This document shows, piece after piece, positions 57,385 to 64,000 of a DNA stretch of 64,000 nt. The stretch lies in NCBI RefSeq assembly GCF_003594885.1, contig NZ_QZEZ01000001.1, forward strand, positions 992,001 through 1,056,000, in the 5' to 3' direction. The position numbers were made by a program, and so were the translations under genes. Numbering within the stretch: position 1 is the first letter of the stretch; each line of letters begins with the position of its first letter. A model generated the notes under the pieces. It worked only from the letters and a program-made list of their open reading frames with translations, was not told the origin of the DNA and ran no database searches. The DNA comes from Vallicoccus soli (GTDB lineage Bacteria; Actinomycetota; Actinomycetes; Motilibacterales; Motilibacteraceae).

Positions 57385-58029
57385 CTACCCGCGCCCGCAC
57401 CGCTCGGGGGTGGCGAGCGCGTGCGCAGCCAGTGCGGCCACGGCGGCCGCGGTGCGGGGCCCGGTGCCCAGCCGGACCGCGGCGGCGAGGTCCGCGGCGG
57501 TGTCGACGTCGCGGCGGAGCCCGTCCGCGGCCGGGAGGGGAGCGGCGCCGCCGCCGACGTGGCGCGCGGCCGAGCCCGGGCCGAAGGACGGGCGCAGCGC
57601 GCCGTCGGGCGCAGCGAGCAGCGTCGTGCCCGTCGCCTCGGCGTCGAGGACGCAGGCCCGGGCGCGCGCCGCGGCGAGGACCGCGGCGAGGTCGGCCGTA
57701 CGGGCGGCGGGCAGGTCGGCGGTCAGGGCGGCGACGGGCCCCGGGGCGGCGGCCGCGGCGCCGGCCCGCAGCGCGGCGTCGAGGCCCCCGCCCGGGTCGG
57801 CCACCGTCCGGGCACCGAGGGCGGCCAGCGCGGGCCCCGCGACCGGGTCGCCGGTCACCACGAGCACCTCGCCCACCGCGGGCACCGCGAGGGCGGCCGC
57901 CACGACGTCGGCGGCGAAGGCCAGGGCGAGCGCCTCCCGCTCGGCCGGGGAGGGTCCGACGAGGCGGGTCTTGGCGGCCTCGAGGCGCTTCACCGGCACG
58001 ACGACCGACCAGGGCGCGGGCAGGGGCAC
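57385..58029 (-). CDS. fbiD: Phosphoenolpyruvate/2-phospholactate guanylyltransferase (F420 pathway)
   Basis: 214 residues from GTG 58029 (complement). Nucleotidyltransferase motifs: WSVVVPVKRLEAAKTRLVGP, LVVTGDPVAGPALAALGART, GGLDAALRAGA, VAALTADLPAARTADLAAVL, and GTTLLAAPDGALRPSFGPGS. In actinobacteria FbiD (CofC) couples GTP to phosphoenolpyruvate in coenzyme F420 synthesis. Longer upstream in-frame starts would add non-family sequence. It stands apart from fbiAB, as usual. The small gene at 57180 follows 10 bases downstream. Confidence 0.9.
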   Translation of the reverse strand: MPLPAPWSVVVPVKRLEAAKTRLVGPSPAEREALALAFAADVVAAALAVPAVGEVLVVTGDPVAGPALAALGARTVADPGGGLDAALRAGAAAAAPGPVAALTADLPAARTADLAAVLAAARARACVLDAEATGTTLLAAPDGALRPSFGPGSAARHVGGGAAPLPAADGLRRDVDTAADLAAAVRLGTGPRTAAAVAALAAHALATPERCGRG

Positions 58030-58096
58030 CGCACCAGCGTGCCAGGGCGCCGGGGTGCGCTCGACACCCGTGCGCGCCGCGAGCGAGGATGGGCGG

Positions 58097-58855
58097 GTGG
58101 GCAGCGGCGGGGGACGGCGACGGCGCGAGCGGGCCCGGCCCGCCCTGCGGGTCGCGGTGGCGCTCGTGGAGCCGCTGCTCCTGCTGCTCACGCGCCGGGA
58201 CTGGCAGGGCGGCGAGCACGTGCCCCGCCGCGGCGGGGTCGTCCTGTGCCCCAACCACCTGTCGCACGTGGACCCGCTGACCTTCGCGCACTTCCTGTGG
58301 CGCCAGGGCCGCAGCCCCCGCTTCCTCGCCAAGGAGTCGCTGTTCCGCGCCCCCGTGCTGGGCGCGGTGATGCGCGGGGCGGAGCAGATCCCGGTGCTGC
58401 GCGGCGCCGGGTCCGCGGGCGGGGCGTACGCCGCGGCGCTGGAGGCGCTGCGCGGCGGCGCGGCCGTGTGCGTGTACCCCGAGGGCACCATCACCCGCGA
58501 CCCCGACGGCTGGCCGATGCTCGCGAGGACCGGCGCCGCCCGGCTGGGCCTGGAGACCGGCGCGCCGGTCGTGCCCGTCGCGCAGTGGGGGCCGCAGGAG
58601 CTGCTGCCGCCCTACACGCTCCGGTTGCGCCTGCGGCCGCGCACGCTGGTGCACGTGCACGCCGGGCCGCCGGTGCCGCTCGACGACCTGCGCGGGCGGC
58701 CCGTGGACGCCGAGCTGCTCGCCGAGGCCGCGCGGCGCATCACCGACGCGACGACCGCCCTGCTGGCGCGGGTGCGCGGCGAGGCGCCGCCGCCGGAGCC
58801 GTACGACCCCCGGCGGCACGCCGGCCCCCTCCCGGGCGGGAGGATGCCGGCGTGA
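58097..58855 (+). CDS. plsC: 1-acyl-glycerol-3-phosphate acyltransferase (PlsC family)
   Basis: 252-residue membrane-associated acyltransferase for phospholipid synthesis. The HX4D catalytic motif is in PNHLSHVDPLTF, followed by FLAKESLFRAPVLGAVM and the phosphate-binding VYPEGTITRDPDGWPMLART with GAPVVPVAQWG. It starts at GTG 58097. The stop overlaps the gpsA start (GTGA at 58852), so two glycerophospholipid genes are translated together. Confidence 0.9.
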   Translation: MGSGGGRRRRERARPALRVAVALVEPLLLLLTRRDWQGGEHVPRRGGVVLCPNHLSHVDPLTFAHFLWRQGRSPRFLAKESLFRAPVLGAVMRGAEQIPVLRGAGSAGGAYAAALEALRGGAAVCVYPEGTITRDPDGWPMLARTGAARLGLETGAPVVPVAQWGPQELLPPYTLRLRLRPRTLVHVHAGPPVPLDDLRGRPVDAELLAEAARRITDATTALLARVRGEAPPPEPYDPRRHAGPLPGGRMPA

Positions 58856-59877
58856 GCCCCGCCCCGACCCGCGTCGCGGTCATGGGCGCCGGGTCGTGGG
58901 GGACCGCCTTCAGCGTGGTCCTCGGCGACGCGGCCCCCTCGACCTCCGTCACCCTGTGGGGCCGCCGCCCCGAGCTGTGCGCGGCGGTGCAGAGCCGCCG
59001 CGAGAACCCGGACTACCTGCCGGGCGTGCGCCTGCCCGACGCGCTCACGGCCACGAGCGACCCGGCCCGCGCCCTCGACGGCGCCGCGGTGGTCGTGCTC
59101 GCCGTGCCGTCGCAGACCCTGCGCGCGGGCCTCGGGCAGTGGGCGCCCCACGTGCCGGCGGACGCGGTGCTCGTCAGCCTCATGAAGGGCCTCGAGCGCG
59201 GCACGGCCCGGCGGATGAGCGAGGTCGTGCGCGAGGTCACCGGGGCCGGCCCGGAGCGCGTGGCCGTGGTGAGCGGGCCGAACCTCGCCGGCGAGATCGC
59301 GGAGCGCCAGCCCGCCGCCTCGGTGGTCGCCTGCGCCGACGCGGGGGCGGCCCTGCGGCTCCAGGCCCTGACGCAGACCCCGTGGTTCCGGCCCTACACG
59401 ACCCCCGACGTCGTCGGCGTGGAGCTGTGCGGGGTCGTCAAGAACGTCATCGCGCTGGCGTGCGGCATGGCCAAGGGCCTCGGGTACGGCGACAACACCG
59501 CCGCGTCGCTCGTCACCCGCGGCCTGGCGGAGACGACCCGGCTCGGGCTGGCGGTCGGCGCGCTGGCGCCGACCTTCCCGGGGCTCGCCGGCCTGGGCGA
59601 CCTCGTGGCCACGTGCGCCTCGCCGCGCTCGCGCAACCGCACCTTCGGCGAGCAGCTCGGCCGGGGGCGCTCGGTGGCCGAGGTCGCCGGTGCCACCCGC
59701 CAGGTCGCCGAGGGGGTGACCTCGTGCGAGTCGGTGCTGCAGCTGGCGCGTGCGCACGGGGTCGACATGCCCATCGTCGAGGCCGTGGCCGCGGTGGTGC
59801 GCGGCGAGGCCACGGCGGGCGAGGCGACGGGGATGCTCATGGGGCGCGCGGCGACCGCCGAGCACGCCCACGACTGA
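58852..59877 (+). CDS. gpsA: Glycerol-3-phosphate dehydrogenase [NAD(P)+]
   Basis: Makes sn-glycerol-3-phosphate for lipid synthesis; 341 residues from GTG 58852. NAD(P) motif VAVMGAGSWGTAFSVVL, then VVSGPNLAGEIAERQPA, the catalytic Lys in ELCGVVKNVIALACGMAKGL, and GLGDLVATCASPRSRNRTFG. It is coupled to plsC and ends 1 base from a convergent gene, with no separate terminator visible. Confidence 0.96.
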   Translation: MSPAPTRVAVMGAGSWGTAFSVVLGDAAPSTSVTLWGRRPELCAAVQSRRENPDYLPGVRLPDALTATSDPARALDGAAVVVLAVPSQTLRAGLGQWAPHVPADAVLVSLMKGLERGTARRMSEVVREVTGAGPERVAVVSGPNLAGEIAERQPAASVVACADAGAALRLQALTQTPWFRPYTTPDVVGVELCGVVKNVIALACGMAKGLGYGDNTAASLVTRGLAETTRLGLAVGALAPTFPGLAGLGDLVATCASPRSRNRTFGEQLGRGRSVAEVAGATRQVAEGVTSCESVLQLARAHGVDMPIVEAVAAVVRGEATAGEATGMLMGRAATAEHAHD

Positions 59878-59878
59878 C

Positions 59879-60946
59879 TCACCCCATCGCAGCAAGCGCT
59901 TGCTCGAGGTCGGCCCAGAGGTCCTCGACGTCCTCGACACCGACCGAGAGCCGTACGAGCCCCTCGGGGATGGTCGGGCTCTCCGCCGGCCAGCGCCGTC
60001 GCCGCTCGAGGCTCGACTCGACACCGCCGAGGCTCGTCGCGTGCACCCAGAGGGAGCAGGCGGCGACGAGGCGGTCCGCCCGCTCGGCGCCGTCCACCTC
60101 CACGGCGACGACCCCGCCGAAGCCCGGGTAGCGGACCCGCTGCACCCCGGGCGCCCCCGCGAGCCGGCGCGCCAGCTCGCGCGCGTTGTCCTGCGAGCGC
60201 TCGACGCGCAGGTGCAGCGTCCGCAGCCCGCGCAGCGTGAGGAAGGCCTCCAGCGCGCCCGGCACGGCCCCGGTCGCGGAGCGGTGCGCGACGAGCGCCG
60301 CCGCGCGCGCGGGGTCGGTGACGACGGCGCCGAGCAGCGCGTCGGAGTGCCCGGCGAGCCACTTCGTGGCCGCGTGCACGACGAGGTCGGCCCCCTGCTC
60401 CAGCGGGCGCTGCAGCACCGGCGTCGCGAACGTGCCGTCCACGACGACCGTGGTGCCGTGGGCCCGCGCCGCGGCCGCCGCGGCGGGCACGTCGGCGACC
60501 TCGAGGGCCGGGTTGGTCGGCGTCTCGAGCCAGAGCAGGTCCGCGCCGTCCACGGCGGCGGCGACCGCCGCGGCGTCGTCCACGGCGACGTGCCGCACCG
60601 CGACCCGCCCGCGCTCCTGCCACTGCTGCAGCAGCGCCAGCGTCCCCGAGTACGCCCGGGCCGGCGCCACGACCGTCCCGCCGAGCGGCACCTGCTCCAG
60701 GACCGCGGCGACCGCGGCCATGCCGGAGGAGAACGCGACGGCGGTACCCCCGTCGAGCGCGCCGAGGGCCTCCTCCAGGGCGGCCCAGCCGGGGTTGGCG
60801 TACCGGCCGTAGCCCATCGCGCCGCCCGCGTGGTAGGTCGCCGCCGGCACCAGCGGGGCGTTGAGCGGCGCGTCGGGCAGGCGCCCGGGGCGCCCGGCGG
60901 TCACGGCGGTGGTCGACAGGCTGCGCGGGGTCGGCCGGTGCGTCAT
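59879..60946 (-). CDS. Cys/Met metabolism PLP enzyme (cystathionine gamma-synthase/lyase-like)
   Basis: 355 residues, a little short for the family. Motifs: [55 protein letters not shown] and the PLP Lys in [20 protein letters not shown]. The end [20 protein letters not shown] with [13 protein letters not shown] is typical. Gamma-synthase and gamma-lyase cannot be told apart by eye. CAGACT on the minus strand lies 6 bases before ATG 60946, so the mRNA may be leaderless. It is divergent from ddl over 40 bases. Confidence 0.88.
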   Translation of the reverse strand: MTHRPTPRSLSTTAVTAGRPGRLPDAPLNAPLVPAATYHAGGAMGYGRYANPGWAALEEALGALDGGTAVAFSSGMAAVAAVLEQVPLGGTVVAPARAYSGTLALLQQWQERGRVAVRHVAVDDAAAVAAAVDGADLLWLETPTNPALEVADVPAAAAAARAHGTTVVVDGTFATPVLQRPLEQGADLVVHAATKWLAGHSDALLGAVVTDPARAAALVAHRSATGAVPGALEAFLTLRGLRTLHLRVERSQDNARELARRLAGAPGVQRVRYPGFGGVVAVEVDGAERADRLVAACSLWVHATSLGGVESSLERRRRWPAESPTIPEGLVRLSVGVEDVEDLWADLEQALAAMG

Positions 60947-60986
60947 GCCCGGAGTCTGGCAGGCCCCGCCGGTAGGCTCGCGCGCG

Positions 60987-62147
60987 ATGGACGAGCGACG
61001 CGACCCCCTGCCCGCAGCGCCCGCCGACCCGGCGCCCCCGGCGGCCCGGCGGCGCGTCGCCGTCGTCTTCGGGGGGCGCAGCACGGAGCACGCGGTGTCC
61101 TGCGTGTCGGCCGGCAGCGTGCTCGCCGCGCTCGACCGCGACGCGTGGGACGTGGTGCCGGTCGGGATCACCCCCGAGGGGCGGTGGGTGCTCGTCGCGG
61201 ACGAGCCGGAGAAGCTCGCCATCCGCGGCGGCGCCCTGCCCGGCGTCGAGGAGTCCGGCACCGGCGTCGTCCTCGCGGGCGACCCCACCCGGCGGGGCCT
61301 CGTCGTGCAGGAGCCGGGGCGCGTACCGGCCCCCCTCGCCGAGGTCGACGTCGTGTTCCCCGTGCTGCACGGGCCGTACGGCGAGGACGGCACGCTGCAG
61401 GGGCTGCTCGAGCTGGCCGGGGTGCCCTACGTCGGCTCCGGCGTCCTCGCCTCCGCCGCGTCGATGGACAAGGGCGCGATGAAGGCGCTGCTGCGCGACG
61501 CCGGCCTGCCCGTCGGGCCGTACGTCGTGCTGACCCCGCGCGCCTGGGACCGCGACGCCGAGGCCTGCCTGGCGCGCGTGCGCGGGGAGCTGGCGCTGCC
61601 CGTCTTCGTCAAGCCGTGCCGCGGCGGGTCCAGCCTCGGGATCGTCAAGGTCACCGACTGGGACGACCTGCCGGCCGCGGTGGCGACCGCCCGGTCGCAC
61701 GACCCGCGGGTCATCGTGGAGCAGGGCATCGCCGGGCGCGAGGTGGAGTGCGGCGTGCTCGACGCCCCCGGCGGGGAGCGCCCGCGGGCCAGCGCGCTCG
61801 CCGAGGTGCGGGTCACCGGCGACCACGCGTTCTACGACTTCACGGCGAAGTACCTCGACGGCTCCGCCGAGTGCGACGTGCCCGCGGACCTGCCCGGCGA
61901 GGTCGCGGACCGGGTGCGCGACCTCGCGGTCACCGCGTTCGAGGCGATGGGCTGCGAGGGGCTCGCCCGCGTCGACTTCTTCGTGCTCGACGACGGCGGC
62001 GTGCTCGTCAACGAGGTCAACACCATGCCGGGCTTCACGCCGACCTCGATGTTTCCCCGGATGTGGGCGGCGAGCGGGGTGGACTACCCCGAGCTCGTCG
62101 GGCTGCTGCTCGAGGACGCGCTGCGGCGGGGGACCGGGCTGCGCTGA
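60987..62147 (+). CDS. ddl: D-alanine--D-alanine ligase
   Basis: ATP-grasp enzyme that makes the D-Ala-D-Ala of peptidoglycan; 386 residues. After a Pro/Ala-rich N-terminal extension of about 20 residues: [76 protein letters not shown] and [20 protein letters not shown] ending [19 protein letters not shown] (60973-60978) is 8 bases before the ATG, suggesting a leaderless mRNA. The position after gpsA is conserved in actinobacteria. Confidence 0.96.
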   Translation: MDERRDPLPAAPADPAPPAARRRVAVVFGGRSTEHAVSCVSAGSVLAALDRDAWDVVPVGITPEGRWVLVADEPEKLAIRGGALPGVEESGTGVVLAGDPTRRGLVVQEPGRVPAPLAEVDVVFPVLHGPYGEDGTLQGLLELAGVPYVGSGVLASAASMDKGAMKALLRDAGLPVGPYVVLTPRAWDRDAEACLARVRGELALPVFVKPCRGGSSLGIVKVTDWDDLPAAVATARSHDPRVIVEQGIAGREVECGVLDAPGGERPRASALAEVRVTGDHAFYDFTAKYLDGSAECDVPADLPGEVADRVRDLAVTAFEAMGCEGLARVDFFVLDDGGVLVNEVNTMPGFTPTSMFPRMWAASGVDYPELVGLLLEDALRRGTGLR

Positions 62148-62199
62148 CGCCCCGCGCCGCCGGGCTGCGACCCGTCGGGGCCCGCCCCCCCGGGCAGCC

Positions 62200-62799
62200 T
62201 CAGCCGCCGGACGGGCCGACGCACTCGATGCCGGTGCGCGGCACCGGGGCGACGTGCCCGGCGAGCGGCACGAGCACCTCCGCCTCCGGGGCGTGCTCCG
62301 GGGGCACGACGACCTCGACGACCGGGTCGCGGCCGTAGGTCCGGAACGCGAAGCCGAACGGCGCCGGCCCCGCCGCGTCGGCCCCGTGCCCCGTGTGGCC
62401 GCCCGCGTGGCCCTCCCCGGCGTCCTCGCCGCGGCGCAGGAACGCCCAGTCGACCCCGTCGACGGCGACGCACTGCACCGTCACCGGGTCCGGGGGAGCG
62501 GCGCCGCAGCGCAGCACGATGGCCGGGTCGCCCCAGGCGGCGGTCGTGCCGTCGTCGGGCTCCACCTCGCGCCGCGCGGCCCCGTCGAGCTCCGCGGGCA
62601 GGCCGGCGACGAGGTCGCGGCACGCGGCGAGGGCCTCGCCCCGGGGCGCGGCGCTGTCGACCCGCGCCGGCCCCGGCGGACGCAGCAGCAGCACCACGGG
62701 CAGCGTCACCGCGGTGGCCGCGGCGGCCGCGGCGACGAGCGTCCACCGCCCCCGGCGCGCGGGGGCGCCGGGGGCCGCGGGCTCCTGGAGCTGGGTCAG
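62200..62799 (-). CDS. DUF3515-type secreted or membrane-anchored protein, probable CTG start
   Basis: 199 residues if translation starts at CTG 62799 (complement), which overlaps the preceding stop as CTGA. No ATG, GTG or TTG start in this frame suits the family length. After TQLQEPAAPGAPARRGR comes a hydrophobic segment WTLVAAAAAATAVTLPVVLL. The outside domain contains ALAACRDLVAGLPAEL, DPAIVLRCGA, VQCVAVDGVDWAFLR and EVVVPPEHAPEAEVLVPLAG, with several Cys likely in disulfides. A His/Gly-rich insertion (EGHAGGHTGHGADA) may bind metal. Function unknown; conserved beside ddl/thiL in actinobacteria. Confidence 0.78.
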   Translation of the reverse strand: MTQLQEPAAPGAPARRGRWTLVAAAAAATAVTLPVVLLLRPPGPARVDSAAPRGEALAACRDLVAGLPAELDGAARREVEPDDGTTAAWGDPAIVLRCGAAPPDPVTVQCVAVDGVDWAFLRRGEDAGEGHAGGHTGHGADAAGPAPFGFAFRTYGRDPVVEVVVPPEHAPEAEVLVPLAGHVAPVPRTGIECVGPSGG

Positions 62800-63032
62800 A
62801 GGTGCACCACCGGGCAGGTCAGCGTGCGGGTGATGCCCTCCACGCCCTGGACCCGGGCCACGACGAGCTTGCCGAGCTCGTCGACGCTGCGCGCCTCGGC
62901 CCGGACGATGACGTCGTACGGCCCGGTGACGTCCTCGGCCAGCGTGACGCCGGTGATGCCGGCGATCTCGCCGGCGACGGCCGCGGCCTTGCCGACCTCG
63001 GTCTGGATGAGGATGTAGGCCTGGACGACCAC
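62796..63032 (-). CDS. Lrp/AsnC ligand-binding (RAM) domain protein without DNA-binding domain
   Basis: 78 residues from GTG 63032 (complement), only the ACT-like effector domain: VVQAYILIQTEVGKAAAVAG, ITGVTLAEDVTGPYDVIVRA and VQGVEGITRTLTCPVVHL. There is no helix-turn-helix. It may bind an amino acid and modulate a partner. It is translationally coupled to the DUF3515 gene by a 4-base overlap and divergent from thiL. Confidence 0.88.
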   Translation of the reverse strand: MVVQAYILIQTEVGKAAAVAGEIAGITGVTLAEDVTGPYDVIVRAEARSVDELGKLVVARVQGVEGITRTLTCPVVHL

Positions 63033-63151
63033 GGGAGCACCTCTGCGCGCGAACGGGGGGCCAGCACCTGGCGCGCCCTCGCGCTGGCATCCTTCCGGTC
63101 GCCGACCCTACCGCCTCCGCGCGGTCCCCCCACGACAGGAGCACCCACCGC

Positions 63152-64000
63152 ATGCAGCCCCCCTCCACCGGCGGCGACGGCACCGTCGCCGGCCTCGGCG
63201 AGCGCGCGCTCGTCGCGGCCGTCACGGCGCGCTACCCCCAGGGGGAGGGGGTCCTCGTCGGGCCCGGCGACGACGCCGCCGTCGTCGCCGCCCCCGACGC
63301 GCGCGTGGTCGTCACCACCGACGTGCTCGTCGAGGGCGTGCACTTCCGCCGCGACTGGTCCCCGGCGCACGACGTGGGCCGCAAGGCCGCGGCGCAGAGC
63401 CTGGCCGACGTCGCGGCCATGGGCGCGGTGACCACCTCGCTCGTCGTCGGCCTCGCCGCCCCGGCGGACCTGCCGGCGTCGTGGGCCCTCGAGCTCGCCG
63501 ACGGCCTGCGCGAGGAGAGCGCGCTCGTCGGGGCGTCGGTCGTGGGCGGGGACGTCGTGTCCTCGCCCGTGCTCACCGTCGCGGTCACCGCGCTCGGCGA
63601 CCTGCAGGGCCGCGCCCCGCTGACCCGTACGGGCGCCCGCCCCGGCGACGTCGTCGCCGTCGCCGGGCGCCTGGGCTGGTCCGCGGCGGGCCTCGCGGTC
63701 CTGCGCCGCGGCTTCCGCTCGCCGCGCGCGCTCGTGCAGGCCCACCGGTGCCCGGAGCCCCCGTACGCCGCCGGGCCGCTCGCCGCCGCCCTCGGCGCGA
63801 CGAGCCTGGTCGACGTCAGCGACGGGCTCGTCCTGGACCTCGGGCACGTCGCCCGCGGCTCGGGGGTGGACCTGCTGCTGCGCCGCGACGCCCTCGAGGT
63901 GCCCGGCCCGGTCCGCGACGCGGCGGCCGCGCTGGGGGCGGACCCGTACGCCTGGCTGCTCGCCGGCGGGGAGGACCACGCCCTGGCCGGGACCTTCCCG
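63152..64000 (+). CDS. thiL: Thiamine-monophosphate kinase, 3' truncated by the window end
   Basis: 283 codons are visible from ATG 63152 (AGGAG at 63137); the end is outside. ThiL makes thiamine diphosphate. AIR-synthase-like motifs: LVGPGDDAAVVAAPDARVVV, TTDVLVEGVHFRRDWSPAHD, VGRKAAAQSLADVAAMGAVT, VVGGDVVSSPVLTVAVTALG and LVDVSDGLVLDLGHVARGSG. It closes with LLAGGEDHALAG, so most of the conserved protein is present. Confidence 0.95.
   Translation, partial: MQPPSTGGDGTVAGLGERALVAAVTARYPQGEGVLVGPGDDAAVVAAPDARVVVTTDVLVEGVHFRRDWSPAHDVGRKAAAQSLADVAAMGAVTTSLVVGLAAPADLPASWALELADGLREESALVGASVVGGDVVSSPVLTVAVTALGDLQGRAPLTRTGARPGDVVAVAGRLGWSAAGLAVLRRGFRSPRALVQAHRCPEPPYAAGPLAAALGATSLVDVSDGLVLDLGHVARGSGVDLLLRRDALEVPGPVRDAAAALGADPYAWLLAGGEDHALAGTFP

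Noticed and set aside
57385..58494. Longer version of the fbiD gene starting far upstream on the minus strand
   Set aside because: The extra N-terminus is the shadow of plsC; the family start VPLPAPWSVVVPVKR begins at GTG 58029.

Overview
The window is a very GC-rich stretch of an actinomycete (Actinomycetota) chromosome. The evidence is codon use almost fixed on G/C at third positions, many GTG starts, 4-base ATGA/GTGA stop-start overlaps, an HU protein with a long Lys/Ala tail, an F420-pathway guanylyltransferase, and the actinobacterial gene order mnmA-ligA-gatCAB-ilvD-ilvBNC-serA-leuB-ilvE-gltX-tRNA-Gln-tRNA-Glu-ndgR-leuCD-hupB-gpsA-ddl-thiL. I cannot name a genus from sequence alone.

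Region 1 (1-12000) is accessory. It begins inside an azole-type RiPP (TOMM) operon: the end of an unidentified protein, a YcaO cyclodehydratase with a four-Cys zinc site and a PxPxP tail, a double-domain SagB-type dehydrogenase, a stand-alone thiopeptide-type (SpaB C-terminal) protein and a DrrAB-like ABC exporter. No precursor peptide is visible inside the window. A regulatory block follows: a 72-aa secreted peptide, a 1029-aa SARP/NB-ARC/TPR regulator, a protein that looks like a 5-hydroxyisourate hydrolase (transthyretin fold) stripped of its catalytic residues, and a NarL-type regulator whose receiver lacks the phospho-Asp. Two promoters here carry 11-bp-spaced heptamer iterons placed exactly 8 bp from a -10 element, the geometry known for SARP targets.

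Region 2 (12100-31060) is mostly housekeeping: etfBA, cysteine desulfurase plus mnmA (tRNA thiolation), a short MetE-like protein, ligA, an mprA-mprB-pepD-type envelope-stress operon on the minus strand, gatC-gatA-small membrane protein-gatB, a methyltransferase, a sorbosone-dehydrogenase-type lipoprotein, a patatin and a D-2-hydroxyacid dehydrogenase.

Region 3 (31074-46552) holds branched-chain amino acid synthesis: ilvD, narK (opposite strand), an ilvBNC operon behind a 12-residue leader peptide and an attenuator, galK, serA, leuB and ilvE. Two mirror-image arrays of a short palindromic repeat flank galK-serA. Behind ilvE lie other repeats and a frameshifted AbiEi/DUF559-type gene. A conserved protein of uncertain function and a fumarylacetoacetate-hydrolase-family gene complete it.

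Region 4 (46545-64000): gltX, then a TPR-CHAT caspase-like protease and an intracellular subtilisin, divergently transcribed and lodged between gltX and the tRNA-Gln/tRNA-Glu pair. Then come the IclR regulator ndgR facing leuCD, a methyltransferase, hupB, fbiD/cofC, plsC-gpsA, a Cys/Met-metabolism PLP enzyme, ddl, a DUF3515 protein, an Lrp-type ligand-binding protein and the start of thiL. GltX, GatCAB and tRNA-Gln together suggest the indirect route to Gln-tRNA. A near-identical 17-bp palindrome in front of leuC and ilvD suggests that NdgR ties leucine synthesis to ilvD.

The best candidates for undescribed biology are the CHAT-subtilisin pair, the iteron-controlled peptide/pseudo-hydrolase/atypical-regulator block beside the RiPP genes, and the mirrored repeat arrays.
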